Source of the DNA: Malaya genurostris
Taxonomy: Eukaryota > Arthropoda > Insecta > Diptera > Culicidae
NCBI RefSeq assembly: GCF_030247185.1
Contig: NC_080570.1
Span: forward strand, 76,499,132-76,563,131
DNA: 64,000 nucleotides
Direction: 5' to 3'
In this document: piece by piece, positions 31,160-41,331 of the stretch
Position numbering within the stretch: the first letter of the stretch is position 1
Layout of the letters: every line of letters begins with the position of its first letter
Notes under the pieces: model-generated
Told to the model about the DNA's origin: nothing
What the model saw: only the letters and a program-made list of their open reading frames with translations
The model's database searches: none
Translations under genes and position numbers: made by a program

Positions 31160-32650
31160 CAATGGTATTAAAATGCAAAAGCTGTCCAGTAAAGTTGACA
31201 CCATCGAAACATGAATGGTTAGAGTGAAATTGATGATAACTTATCATAGTTCGGAGGTTGTTCTGGTTAATAACTGCTAAACCGCTTCGTGGGTCGAAGG
31301 GATAGCAATCATTGTCGATATCGTCATATTGACATTGATGATGAAGTCAGAAAATTATTATTATGATGGTCTGCAACTTACCCCCGTACATAGGAAATGA
31401 ATAGTTTCGGGTATGTAGGGCATTAGTCAATATGGACGCCATTTCCAACCGGAATTGACGGACTATCTAACACAAAAGCAAAATGTTCTCTGAATTCAAA
31501 ATAAACTCACCAACCTTGGCTATTTTTGCTTTTATATGTATATTTCCTTCAATCAAAACCTGCTGAGAACTCAAACTTAAATAACTAATTACCAAAGACC
31601 GTAATGGCATCATTACTACTTTCCTATTTTACAAAATCAATTGCGATGGGCGAAGTGCAATTAATGTTTTTAACCAATCTTCAATACATAATAGAAACAG
31701 ACGGTGCAGTTCTACTAACTTTTCCGTGTTATGAATGTTAAATCCAACAACTTTAGATTGATGTTTAAACATTGCCGTTGCCATGGTCTGTGCCAAAGTG
31801 TCAACACAATTTTCCCATCATAAAAACAAATTTAGTTTGATTTCCCTGTTCGTTCCATTCCAACGTAAATTGGGTCTTTCGAATGAATCTGGAAGTATTT
31901 GCCCACAGCATTTTCCCCATGCAGCCGGAAGAAGTTATTTACACTTCCCATTTTTTTTCTTTTCTCACGTCATTCATTTCAAAGACTCACAGTGAAGTCA
32001 ATCATCTCGTGGCTGCTCACGGTGTTGTAAAAACTGTGAAATTCAAAGTGCAAACGATGTAAGTATTCTGCTGGAAAAAGGAATCCGACTGAATTTTCTC
32101 GCCTAAACGCGCACTTTCACCCGGTAGAATGCGCAAATTTACATTGAAGCAAAATTGCGAGTAAATATTTGACGAATCCTTCAGACGAGATTCGCATCAA
32201 GCGGAAAAAAGCAGTGAAGTTTGGTTTCTCCAGAACTGTACGGTTTGACTGTGAGTTGACATAATTTATAAATACATTTTTCAAGATGTATAGATATTCT
32301 TTCAGAGGTAAGCAGTATTCTTCAAAGTTTGATACTGACTCATATTTCAACTGCAATTTAACATTCTCAATGCAATAAAGAACTGTTTACAAAGGTAACC
32401 TGTAATTTTTTCACGATCATCCAACAACCAATAAATTTTTTAATGAAGATGATCAGGACAAGCGACTAATCAATGCAGCGATTATCTAAATTAAAATGTT
32501 TTATTACTAAGAAAATTTAGAATCAAGCAGTAAGAAATTACGCATTACAAAAATACAGTAAAAACTTGGCGGTTGAATTCATTGCTACAATACAATATTT
32601 TTAAATATCTGCTGTTGTCTGTATTGGCAATCGGTATCAAAAAAATCAAA
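31160..32650. other. No gene seen
   Basis: AT-rich, with only short open frames (for example 31783-31995) and no recognised motif or repeat. Confidence 0.4.
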
Positions 32651-32709
32651 TATGCCCTCGGCATCTTAAAGCTTAACTTATATTATTAAATAATAAAAAA
32701 AAAGAATTC
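32651..32709 (+). mobile_element. Jockey-type LINE 3' tail fragment
   Basis: TATGCCCTCGGCATCTTAAA then GCTTAACTTA and an A-rich end. It matches the tail at 59731-59842 (TTGGCATCTTAGAGCTTAAG ... poly A) and fits the usual 3' end of culicine Jockey LINEs. It is a short, 5'-truncated fragment. Confidence 0.55.
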
Positions 32710-32779
32710 AAATAAAAAAGTTTTTGATCGGAAAGTGGTTGTTATGAAAAAACGTGTTTTATCTACCTAGCAGTGAGAT

Positions 32780-33640
32780 GATACCTTTTGATGTGGAACA
32801 CATCTTTATTTTCTCTATAGGGGTGAAAATCAGAAACTCAAGGAAAACTACACGTAGAAATGTGGTCAGGTTTTAAAAACTTACAGCTCAGTCTATTTTG
32901 TATCAATGGTTAATATTATTTCATCATTTGATTGGTAATATTCCTAAGCTTCGATTTGAATGTATCAAGCCACGTATTTTCAATTATATATGATTGAAAT
33001 TTTGATTAGTAGCGAGCAGTGTCCTATTTGCTAAAAACCTCCGGCATACCGGATTTCTCTGCCATAGACGACGGTTTTGAAGGAGTAAGCGTTATATGAA
33101 AGGGAAATCATCGCTCTGATAGGTCAATCGATGCAAAATCGAAGCTGTTGGAAGCACGCGAATCTATAAATAGAAGCTATAGCTTACGTTTCAGTCCTAC
33201 GCGTAGCGTGCTAGACGTAAGTTGTTGCTAGGCAGCAAGACAAAAAGTGCCATAAAACGATTTGAAGCTATTGATATCCATAATGGTATCGTAATTCCAT
33301 GTTATGTCGTTTCGCCTGGAAAATTGACAACTACCCTAGGGTAAATTTTGAGTGCTTAAGATAAATTTCTAATATATATATATAAGAAGAGCTCGATTGA
33401 TAATGAGAAAAAGTTTATCGCTTCAACCGAAATCGCAGAATGGTAGAGAAACTTTACGCTATAAAAATAACTGCTTGCATACAAAACTCGAACACAAGCT
33501 TGGCGAAGAGAAGCTTAAATATCGAAATACGTATCGCAATTATGTACAAAGATTAAATTGCATACGTTTGGGATATTGATGTAATTTCGTCGGCTACAAA
33601 ACAAATACAAATCAACACAAACAATATTCGGTGTTTGTTC
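32780..33640 (+). repeat. Dispersed repeat D with a conserved TATA/Inr-like core (second copy 60130-60650)
   Basis: Shared blocks with 60130-60650, in the same order, include ATGTGGAACACATCTTT, ACACGTAGAAATGTGGTCAG, AATGTATCAAGCCA, GAGCAGTGTCCT, GGAAGCACGCGAAT and AAACAAATACAAATCAA. Copy 1 has CTATAAATAG at 33171-33180, with TTCAGTC about 20 bp later. Copy 2 keeps a TATAAAAATATAAA and TTCAGTC in equivalent places. No protein is encoded. It could be a solo LTR, a promoter-bearing non-autonomous element, or a fragment of a longer element. Confidence 0.65.
33166..33205 (+). promoter_or_regulatory. Candidate RNA polymerase II core promoter within repeat D
   Basis: CTATAAATAG followed about 20 bp later by TTCAGTCC, close to the arthropod initiator TCAGT. 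The spacing is slightly short of the usual 25-30 bp but usable. Conservation in the 60.4 kb copy is the main support. No transcript is evident. Confidence 0.35.
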
Positions 33641-33729
33641 CTAATCAAGATCAATCTTACTCAGGAAGATTGGATTGAAAATTCTGTCCAATTTTGATTC
33701 CAAGCGTCATTTCATCGTACTTCGTCCAG

Positions 33730-33900
33730 GAAGACCTTCCATTCTCAACTAATTAGGTCAACAGTTCAGCCACCTCTGAGAAGCGCGTCTGTTAATTTTT
33801 AACACGCATACACACAGAGAGGGAATCATTTGTTCAGTTCGTCGAACTGAATCGATTGGACAAATTTAAATTCAACAATTCTATAAAGGATCATTCCTTT
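33730..33900 (+). repeat. Fragment of the 27.2-28.0 kb dispersed repeat
   Basis: Contains GAAGACCTTCCATTCTCAAC, CAGTTCAGCCACCTCTGAGA, ACACGCATACACACAG and TTCAGTTCGTCGAACTGAAT, the right part of the family, diverged. Confidence 0.65.
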
Positions 33901-34182
33901 CACTTGTTTCACAGTTTGAGAAAATCGGTTGAGTAGTTTCAGAGCAAAATGACATTTTCAAGATTTTAACCACTATTTCAGGTACCGAAACTGGTATGTG
34001 CGATGTGAATTTGTGTGGCCTTCAACTCATAGGACATGTAAACGAAGGGAATTATTTTAGTGTATCTCAAAAATCAAATTTATTTTTTATATTTATTTCT
34101 ATGAAGATAAACTTATGAATTTGCAGTTTCTCCACTCATAATCCTGTAATTCCAAACCAAAGGATGTGGCCAGGTTTGCATA

Positions 34183-34925
34183 TAAAAACTGCCCCCAAAC
34201 AGAAAAAAAATTGATATACGCTGTTTGAAAGGGTTTATATTTGGTTTGAATAAAATATATTATTATTTGGTTTGAATAAAATAGATGTAAAATAAATGTA
34301 AAATAACTTATCAGTTCATAAACCTAACCTTAAAACCTAACCTTAAGACCTAAATATTTGTCAAATCATTAGTCCTGATTCATATTTCTCCCACTGGTCT
34401 TTCCTTATGAAAATTCTTTCTTAAGCCCTGAACTCAAGTTGTAAATGAAAACGCATGGTATTTAGTTCTAAGGGCATTTGATTGGGACGCATGGTTTTTT
34501 AAATGATTTATTTTTTTAAAGTCTGATATTATACCCGTCCACATTTTTTAAAAATCTGAAAAAATACAGCGTAATGTACTCATAAATGATTTATTTTTTA
34601 TGTAAAATCTAGAGTGGTACCAAAATTGTAAGTGTGATTAAAAAAAATCGAAGACTTTGAACATTTATTTTCACATGAAATACATTTTAAAAAATTCTGA
34701 AAAATATCAGAAAGGTTTCCCATAATTCCTTAAATATTCCTGATTTTTTTCAATTTTTTTGCTAAAGTGGTTTTTGAAAAATTTGAATAAAATGAAAATC
34801 AGAAGAACCACCCTAACTCCACCAATATGGCAGTTGAAGGGTTAAAATTTTGGGAAAATTATCTCCAATATAAACCCTTTCAAATAGCGTATATCAATTT
34901 TTTTTCTGTTTGGGGGCAGTTTTTA
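34183..34925. mobile_element. 743-bp MITE with ~57-bp TIRs
   Basis: The left end TAAAAACTGCCCCCAAACAG runs to GGGTTTATATT (34183-34241) and is matched in reverse complement at 34867-34925 with one mismatch (CTGTTTG against CTATTTG). If the outer TA is the target duplication, it belongs to the Tc1/mariner type. The inside is AT-rich and non-coding, with a small direct repeat (TATTTGGTTTGAATAAAATA twice near 34228-34280). Confidence 0.85.
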
Positions 34926-36180
34926 AAACCCGGCCTAACGATAAGTACCTTTCATTTGAGCCCAAGTTTGTTAAAATCGATTCTGTCACCAATTGTCACA
35001 AAATTTAAACATAACTGAAAGGTTTCCCTTTGGTTGCTACTAAATTACATCCGGAGCCGACTTTGGCATCCATAATTACAAGACGATGAGTGTTTAAAAT
35101 TTCGAACCCTGATATAAAGAGACGATGCAAGAAAAAGAAAAGAAATTTGATTAAAGAAGCTCAAAACTGCTTCAATTTGTAAGTCTTGTTAATTGATGCC
35201 AAAACAAACTATCTTGTTTTAATTGAAGCGTATAGCATAGGTTTTTTTCAGAAACCCTATGAGAATATGAGTAATTTGAGCAGGGCATCATGACTCCATT
35301 AGGTGGATTGAATAAAGTATTTCTTATGGTGAACGGAGACTTTAAAATTTCATATCACCTTTAGGCATATTTTCATCTCCCACATAGGCAATTTAAACGA
35401 ATAAAGCTTTCGATTTATTAGTACTGAGAAAAAGGATAACTATGAAATTTCATTTCGAGTGGAAACAGCAAAAATGTACAATATACAGTTTGCTTTTATT
35501 TTTGCTAATCAAAAAATTTGATTAAAGCTCTTGTAACGCAACCGAACCGACTCAAAAGACACTGCAAAGGCAAAACACCTCTCTTCACTTCCTTCAAGTG
35601 CAGGTGAATCCCTTAAAATGTTATGTCGATAGAGCACGAACAATGACACTTTCCTCTGAGTTTAATTTTGCGATTTCTGCCTAATTTGCGCTATTAATTA
35701 AGATTGCAATGAATGACTTAAATGCCTTATAAGACTTATTCCCCAAATTCTTAGTAAAGGGACTTTCTTTAATTTCATAGGATATATGCACGGAGTTCGA
35801 AAAATCGTGCTACGAGCATTCCATTATCTCATTTGATTTAGATTCCAATTAAAAAGGGAAATTATTACTTCACGCTGTTTGAATTATGAGCGGTAAAATG
35901 GCAACGGTAACGATAAATGTATATTCTTGCTCTACTTAATTTACGTACAACAAAGCCGACGAGCTGACATAGCTTGAAGTCAGCGAGACAGCGATTTCGC
36001 TACTTTATTTTTATTATCACTAGAACACTTGGTTGATCACTAGTGAATTACATCTCATCAAGATGAATTTGAATTCGGCAGTTCAGTGAATGTTCTGTCT
36101 AATCATATTGTTCTTCTGATTTTAATGAATTGGTAATACATCTAATTCAAATAATTCAAACGTCCATGTAAGAACAAAAA
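34926..36180. other. No gene seen
   Basis: AT-rich. A phrase CCATTAGGTGGATTGAATAAAG near 35297 is the reverse complement-like end of the common AATCCACCTAGTGG repeat, so a diverged fragment of that family may lie around 35225-35310. Otherwise nothing. Confidence 0.4.
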
Positions 36181-36184
36181 CCTA

Positions 36185-37480
36185 TTTTAATCCACCTAGT
36201 GGTATAATGATGCCTTTCTACTATATAATACTGTGGTATTCTATTCAAAATGTTTCTCTTCGAATTTTTGAAAGAAACCAAGGGATTGTTTGTGCATTAA
36301 CTAGTATAACAAGAAGAATGAAACAGTTCTCTCATCGGTTAGGCCGTCTTTAAGAAAACGAGCTGAGTTCACTATTATATGTACTTCCTGCACCGGAACC
36401 CGAGAACCGGTATAATCGGTTCGTACGGCCACTAACTAACATGACGTACAAACTCTACTAGTTTTTATTCGAAAATTCTGAAGATTTTATACAATTTTGT
36501 TGCTATCGTACTCTAAACGACGATTAAAATTTTCGTTGTATCCAAAAATATGCAGTATTTTTTGGACGAACCATAAGACCTATCCGGATGAAATTCAGGA
36601 ATTCCGTATGGGACTGTGAGACCTTTCATTTGAAGCTAAGTTTGTAGAAATCGGTCAAACCATCGCTAAGAAAAGTGAGTGAGATCCATTTTGGAATATA
36701 CGACCACTATTTTCGGTGCTTCCGGAACTCGAGATAGCCGGAACCGGATTGTTTAGTTGTCTACTGATATTGGCTATCGATTTGTGTAGCTTTGAGTCCA
36801 GTTTAGCAATTTTTTTTGGTATTTTTATCACCGACTTAAGTGTCGGTGTACAATATTGAACACACTTCACCCTATAACTCCGAAACCGGAATTCTGATCC
36901 AAATAGAATTCAGGAATTCCATATTGAATCGTAAAACCTTTTATTTTAATCTAAGTTTGTGGAAATCAGTCAAACCATCGCTGAGAAAAGTGGGAGAGAT
37001 CCATTGTGGAATATATGATTGTGGATAAAATTCACCGATTTTGCATGGTTTATTAAATTCGTTTTGGCCTTCTTTTAGTTTCGACATTCCCGATACTTTC
37101 GTAGACGGAATTCGGAAATCGGTTGAATTCGCCTAATACATTGCTAACCATTTCACATAAAATGTTTGGATACCTACCGGGATCGAAAACCGAATACCGG
37201 TAAACTGAAATAAGTTTATTTGGTCGTCGACTATCCAAATCTGTGAGCCCGATAAACCCGATAAATTTATTAGCAGTCTACCGAAATTGGGATCTGATTT
37301 AAAAACAAGCAGTTTGTTTGGGATCTTAAGACCTTTCATTTGAATGTTAGATTCTGTTCCTGTAGTTCCAGAACCAGAAGTCGCATCCAAATAAAATTCA
37401 GAAGTCTTATATGCGAGCATAGAATGGTTAACATGATTCTAAGTTTGTGAAAATTAGTTAAGCCATCTCCGAGAAACATA
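36185..37480 (+). repeat. Second long copy of the 27.2-28.0 kb repeat family, diverged
   Basis: It begins TTTTAATCCACCTAGTGGTA and TAATGATGCCTTTCTA. It then has several units with GATGAAATTCAGGAATTC, GAGACCTTTCATTTGAAGC and GAAATCGGTCAAACCATCGC, ending in GAAAATTAGTTAAGCCATCTC near 37470. The unit period is uneven (150-300 bp). The right terminus is not clear. Confidence 0.65.
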
Positions 37481-37942
37481 ATGAAATTATTTTTCACATA
37501 CAAATTTACTTATCTCGAGGATTTGTTTCGAATTGTATAAGGGTATTGTAGTATTGCTCTTCCAGCAATTATTGTTTCAAGCAGTATAAATCAATAAAAA
37601 TATGAAATTGTTTTGAATTTAAAATTAATTTGAAAATACTGCCATCTTTCTAATACATATGTCATGTTCGAATAATATGTTGCCAAAAACTAACCGTGCT
37701 AAAATTGAAACATCACGAAAAAGGGCGCTGTGCATACACTCCATAAAAATTTGAATTTTACAAGTGACTTAATCCCTCATACGATGTAATTCATAAAGAC
37801 CTAATTTGTCAAATGACGGAAGATTTTATTTGTAATAACTTAATGTTAGATGAGCTTGAATTTTACTGGTTTCGACTGTAACTTGCGTTCTGCTGGAAGG
37901 TGCGACTGTATGAATTTAAATGCACCTTTTACCAGCCAAGCA

Positions 37943-38160
37943 GATGTATGCTTCTGTGGTTCAGTCGATTAACAGACGTACTTGCGATCCAATGATTTTC
38001 GGTTCTAGTCGCGGCGGTTGCTATCAGTGTTTTGTCGTGAATACGACTTTCTTTACTATGGGGCGCCTTTTCAAAATTTACCCTCTGAGAGAGTGATAAG
38101 TTTATGATCGTGAATATATCCTGTTGTATCTAATGAATCAACATAATTCTTGCTACATGC
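37943..38160 (+). mobile_element. tRNA-derived SINE, family C
   Basis: The head GCTTCTGTGGTTCAGTCGAT contains box A. CGTACTTGCGATCCAATGA follows in the anticodon-arm position, then box B-like GGTTCTAGTCGC. The body has TTGTCGTGAATACGAC, CTATGGGGCGCC, TTTACCCTCTGAGAGAGTGA and GATCGTGAATAT. Two 5'-lacking copies in reverse orientation lie at 57030-57150 and 59465-59600. A CA/TAC-type end could not be fixed, and no TSD was confirmed. Confidence 0.75.
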
Positions 38161-38466
38161 CATCGGAAATATGATCACAATTTTATAATAAATTTTTCAG
38201 TTGTGTGCCATATTCTCAAATAGTTCAAAATTAAACTTTTCTGAAATGTTTTGTATAAACGAGTATCAAAGAGGATAATTCATAAGGCTCGTTTTCCTTT
38301 CTCGTATTTTGAAAACTCATAGCTCAGTGATCTGTAGAAGCATTTATATAATCTAACTACCAATAGAATCGAAAATTTTCAACTTGAACGTGTATTGCCA
38401 CAACATTGAAGTTTTTCAATAGTACACTATTGAAAAACCTGTTTGATTTAACCCATGAAAGCACCA

Positions 38467-38692
38467 GCCAATCAGAACGCGAGATGTCTGCATCTATACA
38501 AGAGCATCCATATAAAAGTTGAGTGGTTCATTTTTCCGACCATTTGCTGAGCAACTGTTCCCGAAACAAGACACACGCGAAAAACATCGAGGACCTGTCG
38601 TCTCACTGTTTCCCGATCTGAATGCACGAGACACAATGACACCGAAAATCGGTAGAAAGGCAGCTAAAAAGTCCAGCAAGGCCCATTACTGA
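38467..38692 (+). pseudogene. Histone H2B remnant 1: promoter, leader and first 18 codons
   Basis: A CCAAT box (38467-38472) and TATA box (TATAAAAG, 38511-38518) precede an ATG at 38636. The first codons read MTPKIGRKAAKKSSKAHY, then TGA. This is close to the H2B N-terminus of insects (a basic tail of K-A-A-K-K-S type) but is broken after 18 residues. The following DNA (38700-38880) is repeated at 39581-39690 after the second H2B start, so one copied the other. It lies next to, and was probably once part of, a divergent H2A/H2B pair. Confidence 0.7.
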
Positions 38693-38948
38693 AACAAGAC
38701 ACACACGAGAACCATATCAGATCTCAATACTTCCTACCAAAAAATTCATCATGATGGAAGTTAAATTAATTTGCACCGTCACTAACACATTCAATTACGA
38801 ACCGCAATGCGAAAGCGAAAGTGATGATTTTGAACACATCTTTATACTAGTATACAAATATGCCGTGCGAAACAGAGTTGAACAAATTGAACAAATGAAA
38901 GAGATGAACAAATTGTTAGAACTAATGTTTCCACATGATTTGCGCATT

Positions 38949-39329
38949 CTACTTTCCAGGCGTATCAGAACTGGCTAAACTTAAAGCAATCCTAAATATT
39001 TCTTTATCACAGTGGTATGGTCGTCCTAAAAAGGACGGGGTTTTCAACTCCTCATCGTTACGGATGGCCAGCTGCAGATGGCGAGGGATGATTTTCGTTT
39101 TCTTGTTGTCACGGGCAGCGTTACCGGCCAATTCCAACACTTCGGCAGCCAAGTACTCCATCACTGCCGCCAGATAGACCGGTGCACCGACACGCTCTGC
39201 GTAGTTTCCCTTCCGGAGCAGACGATGGATATTGCCAACTGGGAACTGCAGATCAGCACGGTTTGAGCGGGACTTTGCCTTGCCCTTAACTGTTCCTCTT
39301 GTGTGCGTGTTTCTGCGTAAAAATTCCAC
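38949..39329 (-). pseudogene. Histone H2A pseudogene with altered N-terminus and deleted C-terminal tail
   Basis: The minus strand has the H2A core: VKGKAKSRSNRADLQFPVG, NIHRLLRKGNYAERVG, APVYLAAVMEYLAAEVLEL, AGNAARDNKKTKIIPRHLQL and AIRNDEEL. Differences from a typical insect H2A are R to N before IHRLL, loss of two residues in RVGAGAPVYL, G to D in SNRAG, no ATG (the open frame begins at GTG) and no normal start region. After NDEEL the rest of the protein is missing. The frame runs straight into what was the 3' UTR, including a histone stem-loop (39022-39037). A DNA-level deletion, not retroposition, explains this. Without a start and docking tail it is non-functional. Confidence 0.88.
39022..39037 (-). 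terminator. Histone 3' stem-loop retained after the H2A remnant
   Basis: On the minus strand, CGTCCT-TTTT-AGGACG gives a 6-bp stem with a 4-base loop, the exact geometry of replication-dependent histone mRNA 3' ends bound by SLBP. It lies about 20 codons past the break in the H2A core instead of at the usual distance after a stop codon. Confidence 0.75.
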
Positions 39330-39551
39330 AAGATGCTGTTAACAGCTAAACAGCCAATTCAGTATTACTGGTTGCCGCTCTACTAACTCTCTCTTTTATA
39401 TCGTCTCACTGTTTCCCGTTCTGTGATATTTTAACAAAGAGGACGTCCGCACACCGCTACCAGTAGCAGGTATAAAATGAAATGTGATGTGAGAAATAGC
39501 GTCATTTAAGTTAAAGCAGCTACTCTGAACGTACGAGACACCGTCAGCACG
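39330..39551. promoter_or_regulatory. Divergent histone H2A/H2B promoter remnant
   Basis: Two opposite TATA boxes lie between the two coding remnants: TATAAAAG on the minus strand at 39393-39400 (towards H2A) and TATAAAAT on the plus strand at 39471-39478 (towards the H2B ATG at 39552, 80 bp away). This is the normal layout of insect H2A-H2B pairs. TCGTCTCACTGTTTCCCG in the middle also occurs upstream of H2B remnant 1 (38599-38616). Confidence 0.65.
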
Positions 39552-39596
39552 ATGGCACCGAAAACCGGTAGAAAGGCAGATTTGTACCGTCACTAA
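39552..39596 (+). pseudogene. Histone H2B remnant 2: start codon and first codons only
   Basis: ATG at 39552, then MAPKTGRKA, matching the start of insect H2B, followed at once by unrelated DLYRH and a stop. The following DNA equals that downstream of H2B remnant 1, with shared TACCGTCACTAACACATT and GAACACATCTTTATACTAGT. The rest of the gene was therefore lost before or during the local duplication. Confidence 0.7.
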
Positions 39597-39713
39597 CACA
39601 TTCCATTACGAACAGCAATGCGAAAGCGAATGTTGAACACATCTTTATACTAGTATAGGGTCGTGTGAAAATATGCCATGCGAAACAGGGTGTCCATATA
39701 TACAGGTTAATCT

Positions 39714-39768
<55 letters not shown>

Positions 39769-39776
39769 TATTATTA
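39714..39776. repeat. (ATT)n microsatellite
   Basis: About 20 ATT units with two interruptions (ACTATC). It creates poly-Ile open frames in both directions that are not genes. Confidence 0.97.
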
Positions 39777-39779
39777 GAA

Positions 39780-41138
39780 TGACTCTTGCATGCAATTGTC
39801 TCGTACTGAAATTTCGAGAAAAATCAGATATCTTCGAACTTCATAGCTTCAATAAAAATAAACTACAAATTTGTTGTACCTAGCCTCCTATATTAGCAAA
39901 TTAAAAAGGAATTGTTTTAAGTTTGGAATATATAGTTGTAGAATAGTAGCTGTTTAATGTAACTAATATGTAATTTAATGTAGGTGCATCGCTTCAAACT
40001 CTATTAGTGAAAAAGATATTCATATTCGGAAAATTGATGGGAGCGTGTCTGTTTTTTCGTATTCACGACATCCAGTTATGTCTCTGACATTACCCACCCG
40101 CCTTTTTTTTATTTCAATGAATTTCATGTCATGGAGTCTTAGGAACAATATTAAATGTTCTTCGACGTAAATTTGCGTGAACTGCGACGCTCCAATTATG
40201 TGCATCTAACAAGATGTGAAATCACAAGGTTGTTTAAGTGTGTAGTCTTTTAGGTGCTAAGAAACAATTGAATAAAACAGTATTTTAGATCGTATTTCTC
40301 TTTGCTCCGAAACATCGCTTTATCTTCAAACACGTAAATCTCCTACTACTGGAATAGGCTTGCACAAAAATATCGATATCTCCGTTAACAATTGAGGATT
40401 TTAGTAATCTATGGCTGGTTGAAATAGTTATAACCGTGTGAAATGGAAGTCTAAATCCATATTCTGTTTGCAAGGTCAATTGTGACCGATATTGTCAAAA
40501 AACTGAAAATTTTGACATAAAACTTCGTATAACTCAAAAAGTAAACATCCTATCTCAAAACCATTCAATAGCATTCAGGGTGACAGGGAGACCTTTCATT
40601 TGCATTTAGTTTTATCAAAATCAGCCCAGTATTCTCAGAGATCTCGACCTCTTTGTTGACAACACACACACGGACATTTGCCCAGTTCGTCGAGCTGAAT
40701 GGATTGACATATGACACTCGGCCCTCGGGCCTCGGAAAATTTTTCAATAGTTTGAGCGAATTCTATAGCTATTTTTATATGCATAAAAAAGGTTAAAACG
40801 GACAAAAGCTTAACCGGTTTTTCTAAAACAAATGCTTTTATCCGGTTTTTGCGTTCAATGTTTTTACCGACATCCGCTGTGCGTACGCAGCACATATCTG
40901 GTTTACAGTTTCAGTAGCTAAAGTCGTTTCTTTGTCCGGTTTTTGCAAGAAAAGATGTTTCTATGCAATGCTTGCATTTAAAAATCCGAGTCTTACTCAC
41001 TTACTTAGGTTCTTACTCACAATGTTTTTATTCGGTTTTTGCATTCAAAAATACGTAAACAGGTAAACTAAGTTGCACTTATCCGACTTTTGCATTCAGC
41101 CGTTCATGTGACATCTAGCAAGACTAGTTCAGAACATA
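39780..41138. repeat. Mostly unassigned; fragment of the 27.2-28.0 kb repeat at 40560-40740
   Basis: 40560-40740 has GGGAGACCTTTCATTTGCAT, CACACACACGGACATTTGCC, CAGTTCGTCGAGCTGAATGG and GACACTCGGCCCTCGGGCC, the right end of the family. The rest (39780-40560 and 40745-41138) shows no gene. TTTATCCGGTTTTTGCATTC-type phrases recur between 40800 and 41100, suggesting an old low-copy tandem pattern. Confidence 0.55.
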
Positions 41139-41152
41139 TCGTCATGATCTAT

Positions 41153-41317
41153 ATATATCGTTTATATCGTTTATTTTTTTTTTAGAGGTTTTAACCTTAA
41201 GGTCATTCGCCTCTTCGGATCAGAAAAACTTTCTGACCCTATGTGCGGGGTTGGGAATCGAACCCAGGTGGGCTGCGTGAAAGACATGGACTTACCCATC
41301 ACACTATACCCGTCCCC
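41153..41317 (-). mobile_element. tRNA-derived SINE, family A, minus strand, 14-bp target duplication
   Basis: The reverse complement begins GGGGACGGGTATAGTGTGAT with box B GGTTCGATTCCC, as in the copy at 5938. The tail is CCTCTAAAAAAAAAATAAAC followed by an (ACGATATAA)-like repeat. TCGTCATGATCTAT flanks it at 41139-41152 and 41318-41331, a perfect 14-bp TSD. Confidence 0.92.
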
Positions 41318-41331
41318 TCGTCATGATCTAT

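Noticed and set aside
38949..39329. Functional H2A or H2A variant gene
   Set aside because: There is no ATG, two residues are deleted in the core, and the C-terminal region is lost into the former 3' UTR.
39544..39883. Poly-Ile open frames on both strands
   Set aside because: They come from the (ATT)n microsatellite.
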